From contig CAIIXF020000012.1 in assembly GCA_903813345.2 (NCBI GenBank), forward strand, positions 36,376,528 through 36,440,527: a DNA stretch of 64,000 nucleotides, written 5' to 3'. The notes under the pieces were generated by a model. It worked only from the letters and a program-made list of their open reading frames with translations, did not search any database and was not told where the DNA came from. Made by a program: the position numbers and the translations under genes. Shown piece by piece: positions 35,336-48,500 of the stretch; the stretch's first letter is position 1; every line of letters begins with the position of its first letter. Origin of the DNA: Owenia fusiformis (Eukaryota > Annelida > Polychaeta > Sabellida > Oweniidae).

Positions 35336-36284
35336 CTGCAAAGGAATGGACAACATTTAGAGCACATCTTCAAAGTGTATCTACAGTTGAGCTTGTTATT
35401 TGGAACTTCTTGTCGAGTTGCTCCATGGTGCCTAGTTTTTATGTACTAAAAAAGTCAGAAATCATTCAGATAAAAATGTTATGAAACATTATCTAAGCGA
35501 TCTGTGGCAGTAGGTGAATATCTTTATTTATACTATGAATTACTATGAAATATGTATATACAGAGCATAATTAAATTGTCAATCAATAAACTTTATAATT
35601 AATTAATTCAAATTCTTTAAGTTAAAGTAAGTAAGTAAAATGCATTCGGAGATCATAAAAATTACAAAGTGAGGGTGTTTATCAAATGCTGGATTTGGCC
35701 ATATATGGTATTGAATAAATTGGTGATGAGCTAGATTCAATTTTAAATATATACAAACATAATTGGTTTGTATAATAGAATTTTTACATTTTTTCCTTTT
35801 TAAAGTTAGAAGTCAACATATACGTAGATCCTTCAAGGAACAACAATATCATGTTGAATTGTACTTTAAGCAATATAATATTTGAGTTGTGCTGTGACCT
35901 TGAACTTATGTACCTGATTAACTTTCATCAGAATACAGTTCATAGAGATGCCAAATAAATGTTTATCTAGAGAAATGTGATAAGATATATTGCAGGTTTT
36001 TGTGAACACTTAGGTATACATTAGGTATTTTAATGAAATTGAATCTATTGGCCAATTGATAAATACTGTATAGCAATAATATCAGTCTTTTTTCTTCATC
36101 CTTGCATTTCCTCACCAACAATTTAAATGAGTAAAATACATAAACCAGTCATATCTGATATTTCTGCATTGTTTTAGTTATGTGGTAATTCTGTTTTCTT
36201 GACATAATTTCTTAACATAAAATTATTTGAAGACAGTTTCTTAAGTTTTATATATAGCCATCTTGACATTAATGACATTAAAGA
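35336..36284. other. Intron or intergenic, nothing recognised
   Basis: AT-rich, with no exon-like segment and no clear repeat. Confidence 0.4.
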
Positions 36285-37045
36285 GAGAATCAGATCTAGC
36301 GAGCAGCCAAACAAAAAATTGTTTCAATTTTAGAATCTTCCTGGCTTATGTCATTCCTTTTCATGTCTATTTTCTAAAAATCCCCAAAGTGCACACTTTA
36401 TTTCAGGAAAACTAAAGATTTTTATAATAATGTACCATTTTTCTATAAGAATGGTTACCATTCTTATTATTTGGGAAAAGGACGATTCTCGGTTTGGAGA
36501 ACGAAGTTCATCAATATAAATGAGCATTATCCCTGCTTCGGACAAATTTGATTTTTTTACATAAAATAGATTTGAATGTCTTCTTCTAAATAGTCATGAT
36601 TTAATTTGGGTAATATTTCTAGATTTTTCGCAAAAAAATATTAGCGCAGTACACTGATGAACTTTTTTCCCCAAATCGAGACTTGTATTTTATTGAATCG
36701 GTCTAATTGAGCGTTATCCCTGCTTCAGACCAATTTGTTATTTTTACATCTTGTAGATTTAAATGTCCTCTTTTGAATATTCATAGTTTAATTTGGGTAA
36801 TATTTCTATATTTTTCATGAAAAAAATTATTAGCCCAGGAGACTGTTCTCCAAACCGAGAATCGTCCTTTAAACATTTTTCACCCATTTTTGCACTTTAA
36901 ATCCTCAATAACTTTACCAGTTTATAACATATTGTGAATCTTTTGGGAGATATTGTATTTGAGATTGTAAGGAATAGATTGGTAGATCAATTTTACATAT
37001 TGCTTGTAATTTTGTCACCCCCATAGATCTGATTCTGCCTTTAAT
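36285..37045. mobile_element. Dispersed repeat, second copy at 59920-60235
   Basis: AGAGAGAATCAGATCTAGCG, CAAACAAAAAATTGTTTCAA, GGAAAACTAAAGATTTTTA and GGGAGATATTGTATTTGAGA occur in the same order at 59920-60235. The copy here is interrupted by the element at 36480-36867. Confidence 0.75.
36480..36867. mobile_element. 388-bp element nested in the dispersed repeat
   Basis: Perfect 22-23-bp inverted ends GGACGATTCTCGGTTTGGAG. The uninterrupted relative at 60085 (GGGAGAATTTAAAC) serves as an empty site for GGGAAAA..TTTAAAC. The interior is two ~190-bp direct copies, each with TTATCCCTGCTTC and TAATTTGGGTAATATTTCT. No target duplication is apparent. Confidence 0.8.
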
Positions 37046-37250
37046 TGACATTATTATATTATGTTCCTGAAATGAGAATCTGTATATCAAAGAATATGAA
37101 AGTGATAACTATATATGAAGTGTAGCATCTGTAATAGAGACCATGTAAATAAATTGTCATGGGAAACATATATACTGGAAAAAATAAAAGATCTATACTG
37201 GTGCATGATACTATGTGAATACATACTGGGGTAAGTGTCATAGGTAAAAT

Positions 37251-38118
37251 ATACACTCCCCTCCATAAGTTTGGCAACCTTAGCTCCCCCATTGAACTAC
37301 GTGTTAAAGCCTCTCTACATTTGAATTTTTATTTACTTAACCTGCAATGAAAATACTTATACTATTGATGGAAACGTAATTTGACTTCATATCCAATACC
37401 TCCAAATTTTCTCTATTTTTTCCTCAATTAAAATAAGTCGAAAATTGATGAATTTTTGAAAATCAACATTCCCATATTAACCAATGGGAAATGGTAGGTT
37501 TGCTGCAAGTCATATGACAGAATATCCATCCATCCGAGTCCTTGCAAAAAATACGAGTTAGCCAGGCAATTAAATTTGCTAACTTTATTTAACAAAATAA
37601 AGGATATGTTTCTTCAGGTTAAACAAAGTTATAGAGCTTTAAAGTCAAAATTGTTTTTCAAAAAACCTCTCCCATTGAAATAACACAGGAGGCAAAAGAT
37701 TATTTTCAAAAATGACTTTGAAGCGCTCTAACTTTAGTATTCACCAAATAAACTAAACACTTAGTGTACAAAAAGGTAGACAATTCAATTTTCTATATAA
37801 AAATATTTTTTGCTGAATCTTTTACTGAAAAGATATCCTGATTTTTCATTTTCCCCCGAACCCTCCATTTCCCATTGGATTACATGGGAATGACGATTTT
37901 CAAAAATTAAACAAATTTATCATCAATTTTCGACCTACTGTACGAGGAAAAAATTGAGAAAATTTGGAGGTATTGGAAATGAAATCAAGTTACGTTTCCA
38001 TTAATATTATAAGTTATTACATCGCTGGTTAAGTAAATAAAAATCCAAACGTAAAGAGGCTTTAACACGTAGTTCAATGGGGGAGCTAAGGTTGCCAAAC
38101 TTATGGAGGGGAGTGTAT
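37251..38118. mobile_element. Foldback element with ACACTCCCCTCC ends
   Basis: TATACACTCCCCTCCATAAG, TTTGGCAACCTTAGCTCCCC and CATTGAACTACGTG on the left; the exact inverse on the right. Arms extend ~260 bp inward over ATACCTCCAAATTTTCTC and CGAAAATTGATGA. Confidence 0.85.
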
Positions 38119-38358
38119 ACTGGAATAAATAAAAGAACATCAAAAATTCAACTTTATCATCAATTTTCGACCTATTGTAATTGAGGAAAAAATTGAGAAA
38201 ATTTGGAGGTATTGGAAATGAAGTCAAATTACGTTTCCATTAAAATTATAAGTTATTACATTGCTGGTTGAGTAAATAAAAATTCAAACGTAAAGAGACT
38301 TGAACACATAATTCAATGGGGGAGCTAAGGTTGCCAAACTTATGGAGGGGAGTGTATA
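38119..38358. repeat. Extra tandem copy of the foldback element's right arm
   Basis: Repeats TTATCATCAATTTTCGACCT through GGAGGGGAGTGTATACTGGA, including a little flanking DNA (TATACTGGAATAAATAAAAG). The right end plus its target flank was therefore duplicated after insertion. Confidence 0.85.
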
Positions 38359-41058
38359 CTGGAATAAATAAAAGAACCATACTGGTGAAAGATTCAAATT
38401 ACAATCTGAATACTGGAGTAATGGATGATATAACAAGGCATTAACGTGCAAAATGTCACAACCTGCTATCTGTTACAGACGCCAATCTTGAAATTTTTTC
38501 GATTTTTAATAAAATATGTGTCACTACCTTAATATCAATCAGAATAATTTTTACCACTTTGACACATTTTTATGTTTAACATTTACTACATGATCTGGAC
38601 TGTACATTGCTTAATAGGTGATGTCACTTACTTATTGATGAATATAAAAAATATTTCTTATTATTTTGGCACATAATGCTCTACCATTGCAAGTTGAGAT
38701 TTAAAAAAAGAATTTGTAGAAAAAGCCTAACTTTGGCATTTAGTAGGTGATGTCACTATATCAATTAATAAAAATATAACTTACCATTTTAGCACACAAC
38801 TTTCAAAGTTCAACATTTATTAAAGGATCTGAACTAAACATAAATGAAGGAAAACCTCATACAAAATGTTTAATGAAAAATATGAGAAAGGGGAACAAAA
38901 ATAGGGGGTGGGGGGATGGGGGGGGGGGGCGCTTTTGGATAAATAACAAATAATGCACCCAATGTATAGTACAATGTACAGGGTGTTCCAAAAGTAACAG
39001 GACTGGTGCTGGCATTTTGTCTATTCTGAACTGAGTACTTTGAAGTATTGCAACTAAAATTGTTATCAAGGGGACTCATCTCTGACCTAGCTGATTTTTT
39101 GGTGTCCTGAATGTTCTGTTTCTGTTTGATTTTTTGTATTAACGGATATCCGCACCGCTTGCTTGGAGGTAGCACATTTTCATTTAATGTATCAAATTTT
39201 GTATAAAATGACAAAGAAACCTTTCAACTTTCAAAATGCAAATATATTTTGTATTGATATGTCATTTCGATCACCAATATTGAATGAATGCTGTTAACGC
39301 TGTGTAACAGCTGCAATTTCACATTATTTCCTTTGGAGAGAGTAGTATTGCTTGATGTGTCATTGTAGAGTGAAGTGCACACCTGTTTTAAAAATTTCCT
39401 TATTAGGGATTCTGTACACAAGTATAAATATAATTGAGAACCCAACATGCCTTAGTTTTTGAAATATCATGACTTCGAATTCAAAAAGACCCTTAATATC
39501 GGCACCTTGCGCACATAATAATTTACGCACTGCTTGTTTTGGTATAGCACAGTCTGCATAGGGTGATATTATTAAGGGAAATTGGTCTCAATTGATCCTA
39601 AATTTGCAGCTCATTAAGGGGACTCATCTCTAACCTAGCTGATTTTTGGGTGTCCTGAATGTTCTGTTTGATTTTTTCAGAAGGGGATCATATATGCTTT
39701 CATTATATATAAAGTAAATTAGATCTTCACTGTGAAAATATTTCAGTACATCGTCTTAAAGATTAGAGGAGTATGACGTTCCGGAAAAAAAACGCCTCAA
39801 TTTACCCGCTTTGCTTTAACAGGCTTGCTTTAAAAGCGACACATTCTTAATTTAGCGAGGCAAGCTAAGGAAAATCGTCATACGGTCAACAAGATTGTTT
39901 TTAATTTACGGCATTTGATAAGCTGAAGTGTTTTGGTGCCAATTATTTTTCATGAGTACTAATAAAGCATAGCAATAACAGGATAGATATAGGATTTTGA
40001 CTCCTTACCCAAGTTCGGCAGTACAATTGACGCCATATCAAATTTTAATTGACTTTCAATTTTCATAAACTTTGACATTTTTGAGGAAAAACTAGAAAAT
40101 TGACATATCGTTTTTATTGTTTTAAACAAGTAAGATCATGTACCCCTGAAAAAATTTGAAAATATAAAAAGGTTCCACCGTCAATTTTTTCTGTAAGTTA
40201 TTTATAACCAGAGTTTTGCTTTTTTCTGACATTTTTAGAATTTCATTAAATATATTTATTTCAATAAACTTTGATATTCTTTGAGATAGGTGGAACCTTT
40301 TTTATTTTTAAGTGTTATTAAGGAGTTCACTTACTACACAATCTTGCTGCCCATTCCATATAATGATTTTCTTATACATCTAATCAGAGACATATAAAAC
40401 TAGAACTATAATGCGGAAAACAAAATATTCTTTTCTCATGCTAATGGCATTTAGCAGAAAAAGCAAGTTACATGATAGGGTTGTCATATGACTCATAATG
40501 TCTGTAAAACATTTGCAAACATATGTAGATTCTGCTGGAATATAATGAATGAAATTGAAACAACTTAGGAAAACAAATAAAAGCAATGTTCCAAATTATG
40601 CAATGGGATTTGAAAAATCAGTGACGTATATTTCGTTTGTTTGTTTAATTGTTGATGGGGCAATGTGTCACTGATGTCACAGATAATGGTACCATAATCC
40701 GAGAATTTGTAAACAAGAGCGTTATATCACGTGATGATAAAACAATGCTGAGGGGCTCATAGTTGCTATGAGTTACTATGTCGTAAAACGTCATTGACAT
40801 TTAATATAGAACACTCGTAAAATGTGAAGTCAACAAACAAGCTTTTCCTAGAGATGTTTATTCTCAGTATTTCTTCACTTGGCAAATATATCACCATTGT
40901 CGTAAGGATTAGAGATGAGTCCCCTCAATACATAGTATGGACATTAATGCAATCATGGGCTTCCAATTCTCATGATTCAATCCACCTATCAAAATTCAGA
41001 TTAAGAATTAAGCCTTATTGAACCAGTCTTGAAGTTTCAAAAAGTCAATGAACACAGG
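38359..41058. other. Repeat-rich stretch, no gene
   Basis: 38430-38480 repeats AACAAGGCATTAAC.TG.CAAAATGTCAC seen at 24993 and 60651. A lone mariner-like end (TACAGGGTGTTCCAAAAGTA) is at 38977. A direct repeat (AAGGGGACTCATCTCT.ACCT) occurs at 39068 and 39616. A G-run lies at 38907-38930. The 114-aa minus-strand frame 38870-39214 has a proline tail created by that G-run and is not called. Confidence 0.5.
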
Positions 41059-41976
41059 GGTTTGTGTAAAAACCGGGTTACTGGGTAACTGGGTACACAG
41101 TCGACCAGGTACCTAACGTTCCTAGCAGGGTTACCAACTTTCAAAGTTCCACATTTCCCCCGATATATAGTAGCGAATTGACTTGACAGACTTAGCCTAC
41201 CGAGTGTACTGCTGTTCGATATTTTTACCCTATACGAGACAGAGCACTTTTTAAAATAATCGATCCATCAAACAATGACGTCCATGTCACGGTGCTCATA
41301 AGTAGCATATAAGTTCCTAGAAGACGTTGCACATTTTCGTTCTGTACACATCAAGGCAACGTAAACATGAGACATCTATTGATGGTATAAAAAGAACGTT
41401 GTTGTAACGTGTCCGTAAAGTTCGTTAGTGTGGAAAACATAACAAACAGGAACGTTTGATTTTTTACTACATTGGTCCATATGTGACGTAACTCAAACGT
41501 TAAAACATGACAAAAACTTTGTGTTCTCACTAAGTCGGTTCATTTCCAACGTGTTGTTAACGTTAAAAGTTAACGTTGTTGAAACTTTTTTTTTCGATTT
41601 GAAATAAACTCAAAATGTGACGTCAATAATGACGTTCATGGACCGTATTGATCTGACGTTATTTAAATATTCAGTAAAACGTCGATGGATGGTTGAATTT
41701 CAACATTGTGGAAATGGCTTCAAATTATTTGTGAGTTAAGGAAACGTTACAAAGATGTCAATATGTTCTCACTAAACAGGTTATTACCGACGTTATTTTA
41801 ACGTTAAAAGTTAACGTTGTCAAAACGTTCTTACGATGTGAAATAACCTCAAAATGTGACGTCGAAAATAACGTACATGTATCGTCCAGATCCAAAGTTA
41901 TAAATAAAAAAAATCCTAACCCTGCTAGGAATGTTAAGTACCCGGTTACCCAGTTACCCGGTTTTTTACACAAACC
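41059..41976. mobile_element. Inverted-repeat element rich in AACGTT
   Basis: GGGTTTGTGTAAAAACCGGG, then TTACTGGGTAACTGGGT on the left; the inverse ACCCGGTTACCCAGTTACCC through TACACAAACC on the right. The interior has two ~260-bp related blocks with TTAACGTTAAAAGTTAACGT and AAAATGTGACGTC, and an unusually high count of AACGTT/ACGT tetramers. No protein-coding frame. Confidence 0.75.
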
Positions 41977-42365
41977 AGAGACATATAAAACGTTTGTCTC
42001 TGCACAAACCCATGAACACAGTCCTGAAATTCCACTTTGATTTGAGCCCAAGACCAAATCAGTTTTACTATTCCAAGTCCTTGGCTATTCTAATCTTCCT
42101 CATCTTTAGTTAGAATAAATTGAAAGCCCAAATCAAACTGGGGTCTAGGCCTATAGGCCTAGTCTATTGAGTCGACGCCACAGGCCGAAAAGTGATTGAC
42201 GGGGAATAAGACTCTAGAATTATTTTACAATACAGAGGTTACAAAACCAGCATTTACATACAATTAATTTATTACAATAATATCTTATAAGGTAGAGCAC
42301 AACGATTGCATTTATAATATCACAACATCTCCAAAATGATTCAACTTGAATTTGAATTGAACTTA

Positions 42366-42500
42366 CCAGATTTCTCAACTTTAACTCCTGGCTCGATTAC
42401 GCGATCCCTCTGAACGAAACAAACAAAGAATTCCCGGGATGTAGTTCCTCAAGTGTAGCTTAAATGCGTAACGCTTCCTGGTTTGTAGGAAACATGGTGA
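42366..42500 (-). other. Possible 5' exon of the unidentified minus-strand gene
   Basis: Minus strand reads through a relatively GC-balanced, CpG-containing stretch (CAGAGGGATCGCGTAATCGA) to AAATCTG|GTAAGTTC, a strong donor. No long ATG frame, so it would be mostly UTR. The transcription start is unknown and the link to downstream exons is a guess. Confidence 0.3.
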
Positions 42501-42600
42501 TAATGGTGCCAACGTACTATGCTCTAAAATGTACCTTTTCTTGACATTTAATGACATGATATAGTGATATGCTAATATCTGCATTAATGTAATATATCTA

Positions 42601-42673
42601 ATATGTTTTCAGCTAACAGTTTCAAGACCAGTAGCCTAATGGGTGACCTTCAGACTGTTAGCTGAAAACATAT
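42601..42673. other. Perfect 20-bp-stem hairpin
   Basis: ATATGTTTTCAGCTAACAGT and its exact inverse are separated by 33 bases, with a few more pairs outside. Size resembles a microRNA precursor or a tiny foldback element. No expression evidence. Confidence 0.6.
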
Positions 42674-42699
42674 TATATCTTTTGTAATGTTTTGAGTTT

Positions 42700-44743
42700 T
42701 GTCCACCGTTGTTGAGACACTATATATTCTATCATTTACTGAAACAAATTTGTTTAGAAATTAGAGATAGTGGATCTCAAAGTTCACCAAACCATTCAAG
42801 CAGGGATTTTTGTTTGGATGATAACTCCAATACCTGTTATCAGATTTAGTTGAAATTTCAAGCGTTATCTGGATAACAAGACCATGTATTTGTGTGCCAA
42901 TTATACAACCAATTAATAATTAGAGAGATTAAGTTCAGGTTTACATAGATAACGTAGCTTTTATTAATAGGTAGATTAAATGTGACATTTGATTTCTTTA
43001 AAAAATAGGTTGTTTTGCTGTGCCAAATTATATACAATGTAAGGAAACAGTAGGTTTTTGGATACGTATTTACAACCGATATGTTTTAAACTCTTCAATA
43101 ATCGTGAAACCAAAGTACAATTATGAATAATTTACTTCTAATAGATAAAATTAAATAATACAGATATGTGTTCAAAATCAACGGACGGGCACCATTCGTA
43201 ATCTTGAAATAGGCCTAGCGCTTTCATCAATTGAGCATCTTATGTATAATTTTTCTTAAATGCGTGTCTTTATTGTATAAACATATTTACAAATGTATAT
43301 TGGGGCTATTTTTCGATAATATGATTATACAACAAAAAAATCAAAAAATAAATAAACGATGAAAAACGCTCGTAACTTGGGGTAAAGTACGCGTAGACGG
43401 GCAAGCATTTCTTAATCTAGCGTATTCATTAACGTACTGTGTTCTGGCAAAGTACATCAGAAGTTTGTATTTTATTAGCCATGATTTATTTAATGTATTT
43501 ATACAGGTATAATATAATGTTTTGAGACTTTAATCTAAACAATTATCGTTTTACGAAAAACGCTCGTAACATGGGGTAAAAGGAGCGTAAAAATCAATCT
43601 CGATTACATCAATTTTCTCAAAATATATTTCAATGTGGATAAATTCCTGTCAAGGAGATGTTCCTTAGACTATATTCTCAAATCTGACGAAGTTTTAGCG
43701 GAAGAATCGAGCGAGAAAGATATTAAAAATAATTTCCATCAATTTTCTGATCTCATGAAAGATAGGTCAGAATGTTACAATAAGATAGGTTGCATTTTTT
43801 CGGTGGACGGAGGAAACCGTATTCTATACGTCATTGTTTTTATGTGTGATCAGAACCATAAAATAGGGATTCAAAAACGCTTTCCATTGGTGTATACGGC
43901 TATTTCCAGCGATGTTAGGAACAATGTTTTTCAGCCACGCGCCTGATACCCCAGTCAAAAAATTTTGAAAGGTAATAACTTGCGCTTAAATCATTGTCGC
44001 TGCTCAAATTGCCGTTTACACATGCGTGGGGATATATTCTATAGTATCTGATTGTTAAAACTACATTTTAAAACAAAATGATTGAAATATTGCAAAAAAA
44101 GTTTTTTTCGAAAAGTGGACGGAGAAAACATGGGGTATTGTATGGAGGGACGGACAGACGGACGGACGGACGGACGGAGGCGTTCCCTATATCCCTCCGA
44201 ACTTCGTTCGATGGGATAATTAATAAAAAGTATATAGTCTGGTTTTATTTCATAAATCAGATATGGATTTTGAACTGATGATTTCATGAAGAGTTATAAA
44301 TATCATGGCATAAAAAGCTTATTTACTGGTCGGGATTGAATATATTTTTTTCCTCATGACAATATGATATTTTCATCTGGCCCTCAAACAAAACAAATAC
44401 AAAGCACTCGGTATTTCATCCTCTTACTTTTAAAGAGATCATGATATACACTTAGATTTTTTGATTTAATGATAAAAAACGTTTACAATAAGGTTACGTT
44501 AATCGTTCGCACTACAGTATAGCAACACCAAGCTCTCTCTGAAGTGTATAACATTTCTTTGAGGTGACATGTACTGGTAAATGCCATACAAACCATCGCA
44601 TGGTTTTCAATAGAATTAGGATGTCATTTTCATCAGAAATTGTTGCATACGATTTCGTGGCTTTTTACGTTAATCTTAAACTCATTTTTGAATACGCATT
44701 ACCTATACGCATTCGTAACAAACATACTAATAGGGATAGGTAT
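42700..44743. other. Intergenic, no gene recognised
   Basis: ACGAAAAACGCTCGTAAC followed by TGGGGTAAA occurs at about 43361 and 43553, a dispersed pair. A 103-codon plus frame (43635-43946) begins GTG and has no known domain. 44100-44180 has a GGACGGACGGACGGACGG microsatellite like the one near 22740. Confidence 0.45.
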
Positions 44744-45107
44744 AAGGTTAGGTTATTTGAAATTATTGAAATCGTTTACACTAAGATTAGGTTATTTGAA
44801 ATGATTGAAATCGTTTACACTAAGGTTAGGTTATTTGAAATGATCGAAATCGTTTACACTAAGGTTAGGTTATTTGATATGATCGAAATCGTTTACACTA
44901 AGGTTAGGTTATTTGAAATGATTGAAATCGTTTACACTAAGCCGGGTTAGGTTATTTGATATGATCGAAATCGTTTACACTAAGGTTAGGTTATTTGAAA
45001 TGATTGAAATCGTTTACACTAAGGTTAGGTTATTTGAAATGATTGAAATCGTTAACACTAAGGTTAGGTTATTTGAAATTATTGAAATCGTTTACACTTA
45101 GGCTAAT
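44744..45107. repeat. 39-bp tandem array abutting the fucosyltransferase B stop codon
   Basis: Nine units, on the plus strand GGTTAGGTTATTTGAAATGA followed by TTGAAATCGTTTACACTAA. The exon's last codons read on the plus strand (TAATAATTGAAATCCTTCAC, then ACTTA) fit the same pattern, so the unit looks derived from the 3' coding edge. 39 is a multiple of three, which explains the repetitive 128-aa plus-strand frame; it is not a gene. Confidence 0.88.
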
Positions 45108-45112
45108 AAGGT

Positions 45113-45534
45113 TTAATAATTGAAATCCTTCACACTTATGTTATTGTAGTTGTAGCAATTCTTTTCATATGAATAAAAATCGTCCCAAATTTTTTTGTAT
45201 GTTTTAACAACTCCTTTGGTTTCATGTAACGTTCTACATATTTCACACACCTTTGGCTTTTTATCGCGCATATATGTTAACTTCCACGAGAAATATTCAT
45301 TATATGCAGTATCGTTTTTATCCAAGTATTTCAGATATTTCGCAAGTGCTTCAGGATTTGGAAAATCGTTAGTGTGAATGTAGGAGCCTGGTGGTAGGAT
45401 TGTCTTGAAATTGTTATAGAATCCACGGACGACTGGCAATATGTCCATCATGATCGCATTCCTCCAAACCTTCTCAGTGACGTAATCTCTGCAGTCAGAG
45501 TTCTCGAACGAGAGGTAGAACTTGTAAGTTGCAC
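45113..45534 (-). CDS. Fucosyltransferase B exon 3
   Basis: Acceptor AATCTTCAG|GT, then ATYKFYLSFENSDCRDYVTE. The frame ends SVKDFNY and TAA. Ser replaces the Ala of LAFENS found in the other copies. The sequence upstream of the first Met (45451) is open and part of the exon. Confidence 0.9.
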
Positions 45535-48500
45535 CTGAAGATTAAAGTTGATGATTTATAGTTTATAAATTGCGACATTCAACGCAGAATCAACAACGTC
45601 CAAAAATTGATTTTAAAAACAAAGATGTTTAAAAAATCAGTTTTTGAACTTGGTAAATTTTAGATAGCTTAAAAATCATCTAATGTAAAATACCGTTTCA
45701 ACAATATTCTGACTGAAATTTGTTTTTAACATTTACATGACGTTTCATTGTAACTCAATTTATGGCCTGAAATTCTACTCGATTATGAAGATGAACTGGC
45801 TAAACATCTGTGAAGTAAAACAAGTTGAGAATAAAATAACTCACGATGGGTAGAAAAAGTAAAAATATAAATTATATAAAACATAAATTATAAATATAAA
45901 ATATGGCTTTAAAAATCGTTCATTTTGTGGATTGTGGCATCACAATCTAAATTATCATAACTTCTGCAACATTTAAAGGGTCACTTCTTGTCAAAGCCCT
46001 TTAATTTCCATTAATTTTGTTTATGTTAGTAGCATAGGTTTTCAACCTATTGCTTTGTAGTTACCAATTGTTGAACGTAACCAGACAATTGGTATATAAT
46101 ACCAAAATTATAAACAGTAATACTTGTTACTTTGGCTTAGTATGAACAACTTTTTCATATCTTGGATTTTTAGCGCAATAAATTTTCACGAATATACAAC
46201 TTTCCAACAAATATGAAAAAATACGTCAACCAGTTTTCTAGTTATCTTCCTTCCGGACGATTTCATTATACATCCATTCTCAATAAGAATGCAAATTCCA
46301 GGTATGAATCTGACGAAAATTAAAGTAGCTTTGAATGGTTTAAAGTTGATGTATTTTTATTTGAATATATGTTAAGTATCTAAAGTCAAAATATCTTCAT
46401 CAATCTCATACCCCTTCATGGAAAAGTCACATGTTGAAGCTTATCTAGTGTTTATTTAAAAAAGTAAGTCTCTGTCATTTACGTTATAGAGGGTTGTCGT
46501 AGCAAGAGACCTATATTTTCATTCAACATATTATTCTCATGTCTGTTTTTGTTCCTAACAATAAGGATATATTTTGTCTTAATACTAAATCATACATCAG
46601 GCATTTTGAAGAGACATAAGTGGAAAGAATTCACATTGAAGTCAACAATTACATGTGACTTATTATTCCTTTTCAGAAACAAAACCTAAGTGCTACATGT
46701 CATTTCAATTTTATAGAAAATCAGTCTGTTAACATTAAATTTATCTTTCTTTTCTGATTAGAAATAGTGTTCAGAATCAATTGATACCCATATCTTGGTG
46801 TTTGATATGCCATACAAAATTTATTTGAAATTTGTATATCGTTACACCCTTGGTAACGTATATGATCCAAAAATAGTAACATCGTAGAATGAGTCATATC
46901 ATATGTGATCATGGTTAAACCATCAACTGGTGCTTCTTTTATCATGTTTACACTGCATTTTAACCAATAGTAACATTTAAAACAAACATAGTTCAGTGGA
47001 CCATCAAGTAACGTAAATGATGGAGAAATTAACTAACTTTTGCAATAGAAACATTAAAGCTAACACAAACATTATTTATGCACAAAACACGTAATGAATC
47101 AATATATTGTCACATACGCTATATGTTGGAATGAATATATACAGGATTAAAGGGACTTGGTCTTTCTTCACACATTTGTAATGCTAAATCCTTTGTAACG
47201 TAAGTGATTACAAAACTTACAATCGCAAGATCAAAACTATACTATATAATTTGTGATTATCGTCAAAAAGTAACAACATTCAGTGTCTCCTCTAATATCA
47301 TAGGTACATATGAACTCCTGAAAACGTTACTTAATCCTAGCTTGGACATATAAATCCCATAGAACACGAGTTTGAATCTCAGGACACAGATATAGAGTTT
47401 AAATAGCCCTTTAAACTTTCCTGTTGGAATTGACTCCTCTACTCGGTCAAGACAAGTAACTTAGTCAACATTCGATATTCGTATGTTCATCAATATTTAC
47501 TAAGAATGGTGCCACAATTGAAGTAAACCTCTGGTTAATTATTTTCAATAAACCTATCAGTAAACGTGTAAATTATAATTGTTATGTTCTGTTACATATT
47601 GGTGAAGCAATCTTTGGGATATGACCTAAATTTCTGATTTTCCACTGTGTCCCTGTATACCCCTACTTCAAAAGATATATGTTATTCGTCATTTTTCATT
47701 ATGAACCAACCATAAATGTATTTTTTCTTGTTTACATACAGAATGAACTTTCGGTTTTCAAATATTGCAAGACGATACTGCATTTATTTGTTCAGGATAT
47801 CGAGCAAACAAATGCGTGTCAATTTACACTGTAATATCCTACATACTTATATTTCAAGGGTAGTTTTGAAGAATAATCAAGAAAATCCATGTTTTCAAAT
47901 GGATTCATCCTTGTCAAAGAACGTGAATGAGGATATGCCGTTTAAAAAAATTAACAGCATGTTTCAAGTTCTTACAATTCTTGCTTAAAAAAAATAATGT
48001 GAAAGTTGTGATTTCGAATGTAATATCCTACTCAATGAAATTTGTTGATATTTGTGAATTTTTTCTTTCGAAATGCACATTGCTGGATAACAGAACCTTG
48101 CCATGCTCGAGATGCACGAAAAGTGTTTTGTTAATACTTGACGTCGTACGGATATTTGGATGTGATTGACGTTTTCGTTAATCTCCTACCACTGTAATTT
48201 CCAACTTAATTTTTGGAAGCCAAATGTGATAGTCACGAATTGACATTTAAGTCACACGTTGATGCATACATCATGTGTGTACATTAACTGTCGAATACAT
48301 GCCAACTTACATTTATATAAATATCCACAATTAACTCAAATCATCAATTCTCGAAACGGTTTATTATTTAACCTGGTGAATTGAATGTTTCATTTTGATT
48401 TATAATTATGGTATCGGATTTGAGTATGATATAAGTCGAGGCTTAAACAAAGCAATAAAATTACGTGAAACCTTTTGTGAAAATTCGAACGATTTTTCAA

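Noticed and set aside
38870-39214. 114-aa minus-strand frame with a proline-rich end
   Set aside because: The prolines come from a G-run microsatellite; the rest lies in repeat-rich DNA next to a lone mariner-like end.
43635-43946. 103-codon open frame
   Set aside because: Starts at GTG, lacks a domain or homology I can name, and sits near dispersed repeats.
44564-44950. 128-aa frame with KVRLFEMIEIVYT repeats
   Set aside because: The 39-bp unit is a multiple of three, so one frame stays open by chance. It lies antisense to the 3' flank of fucosyltransferase B.
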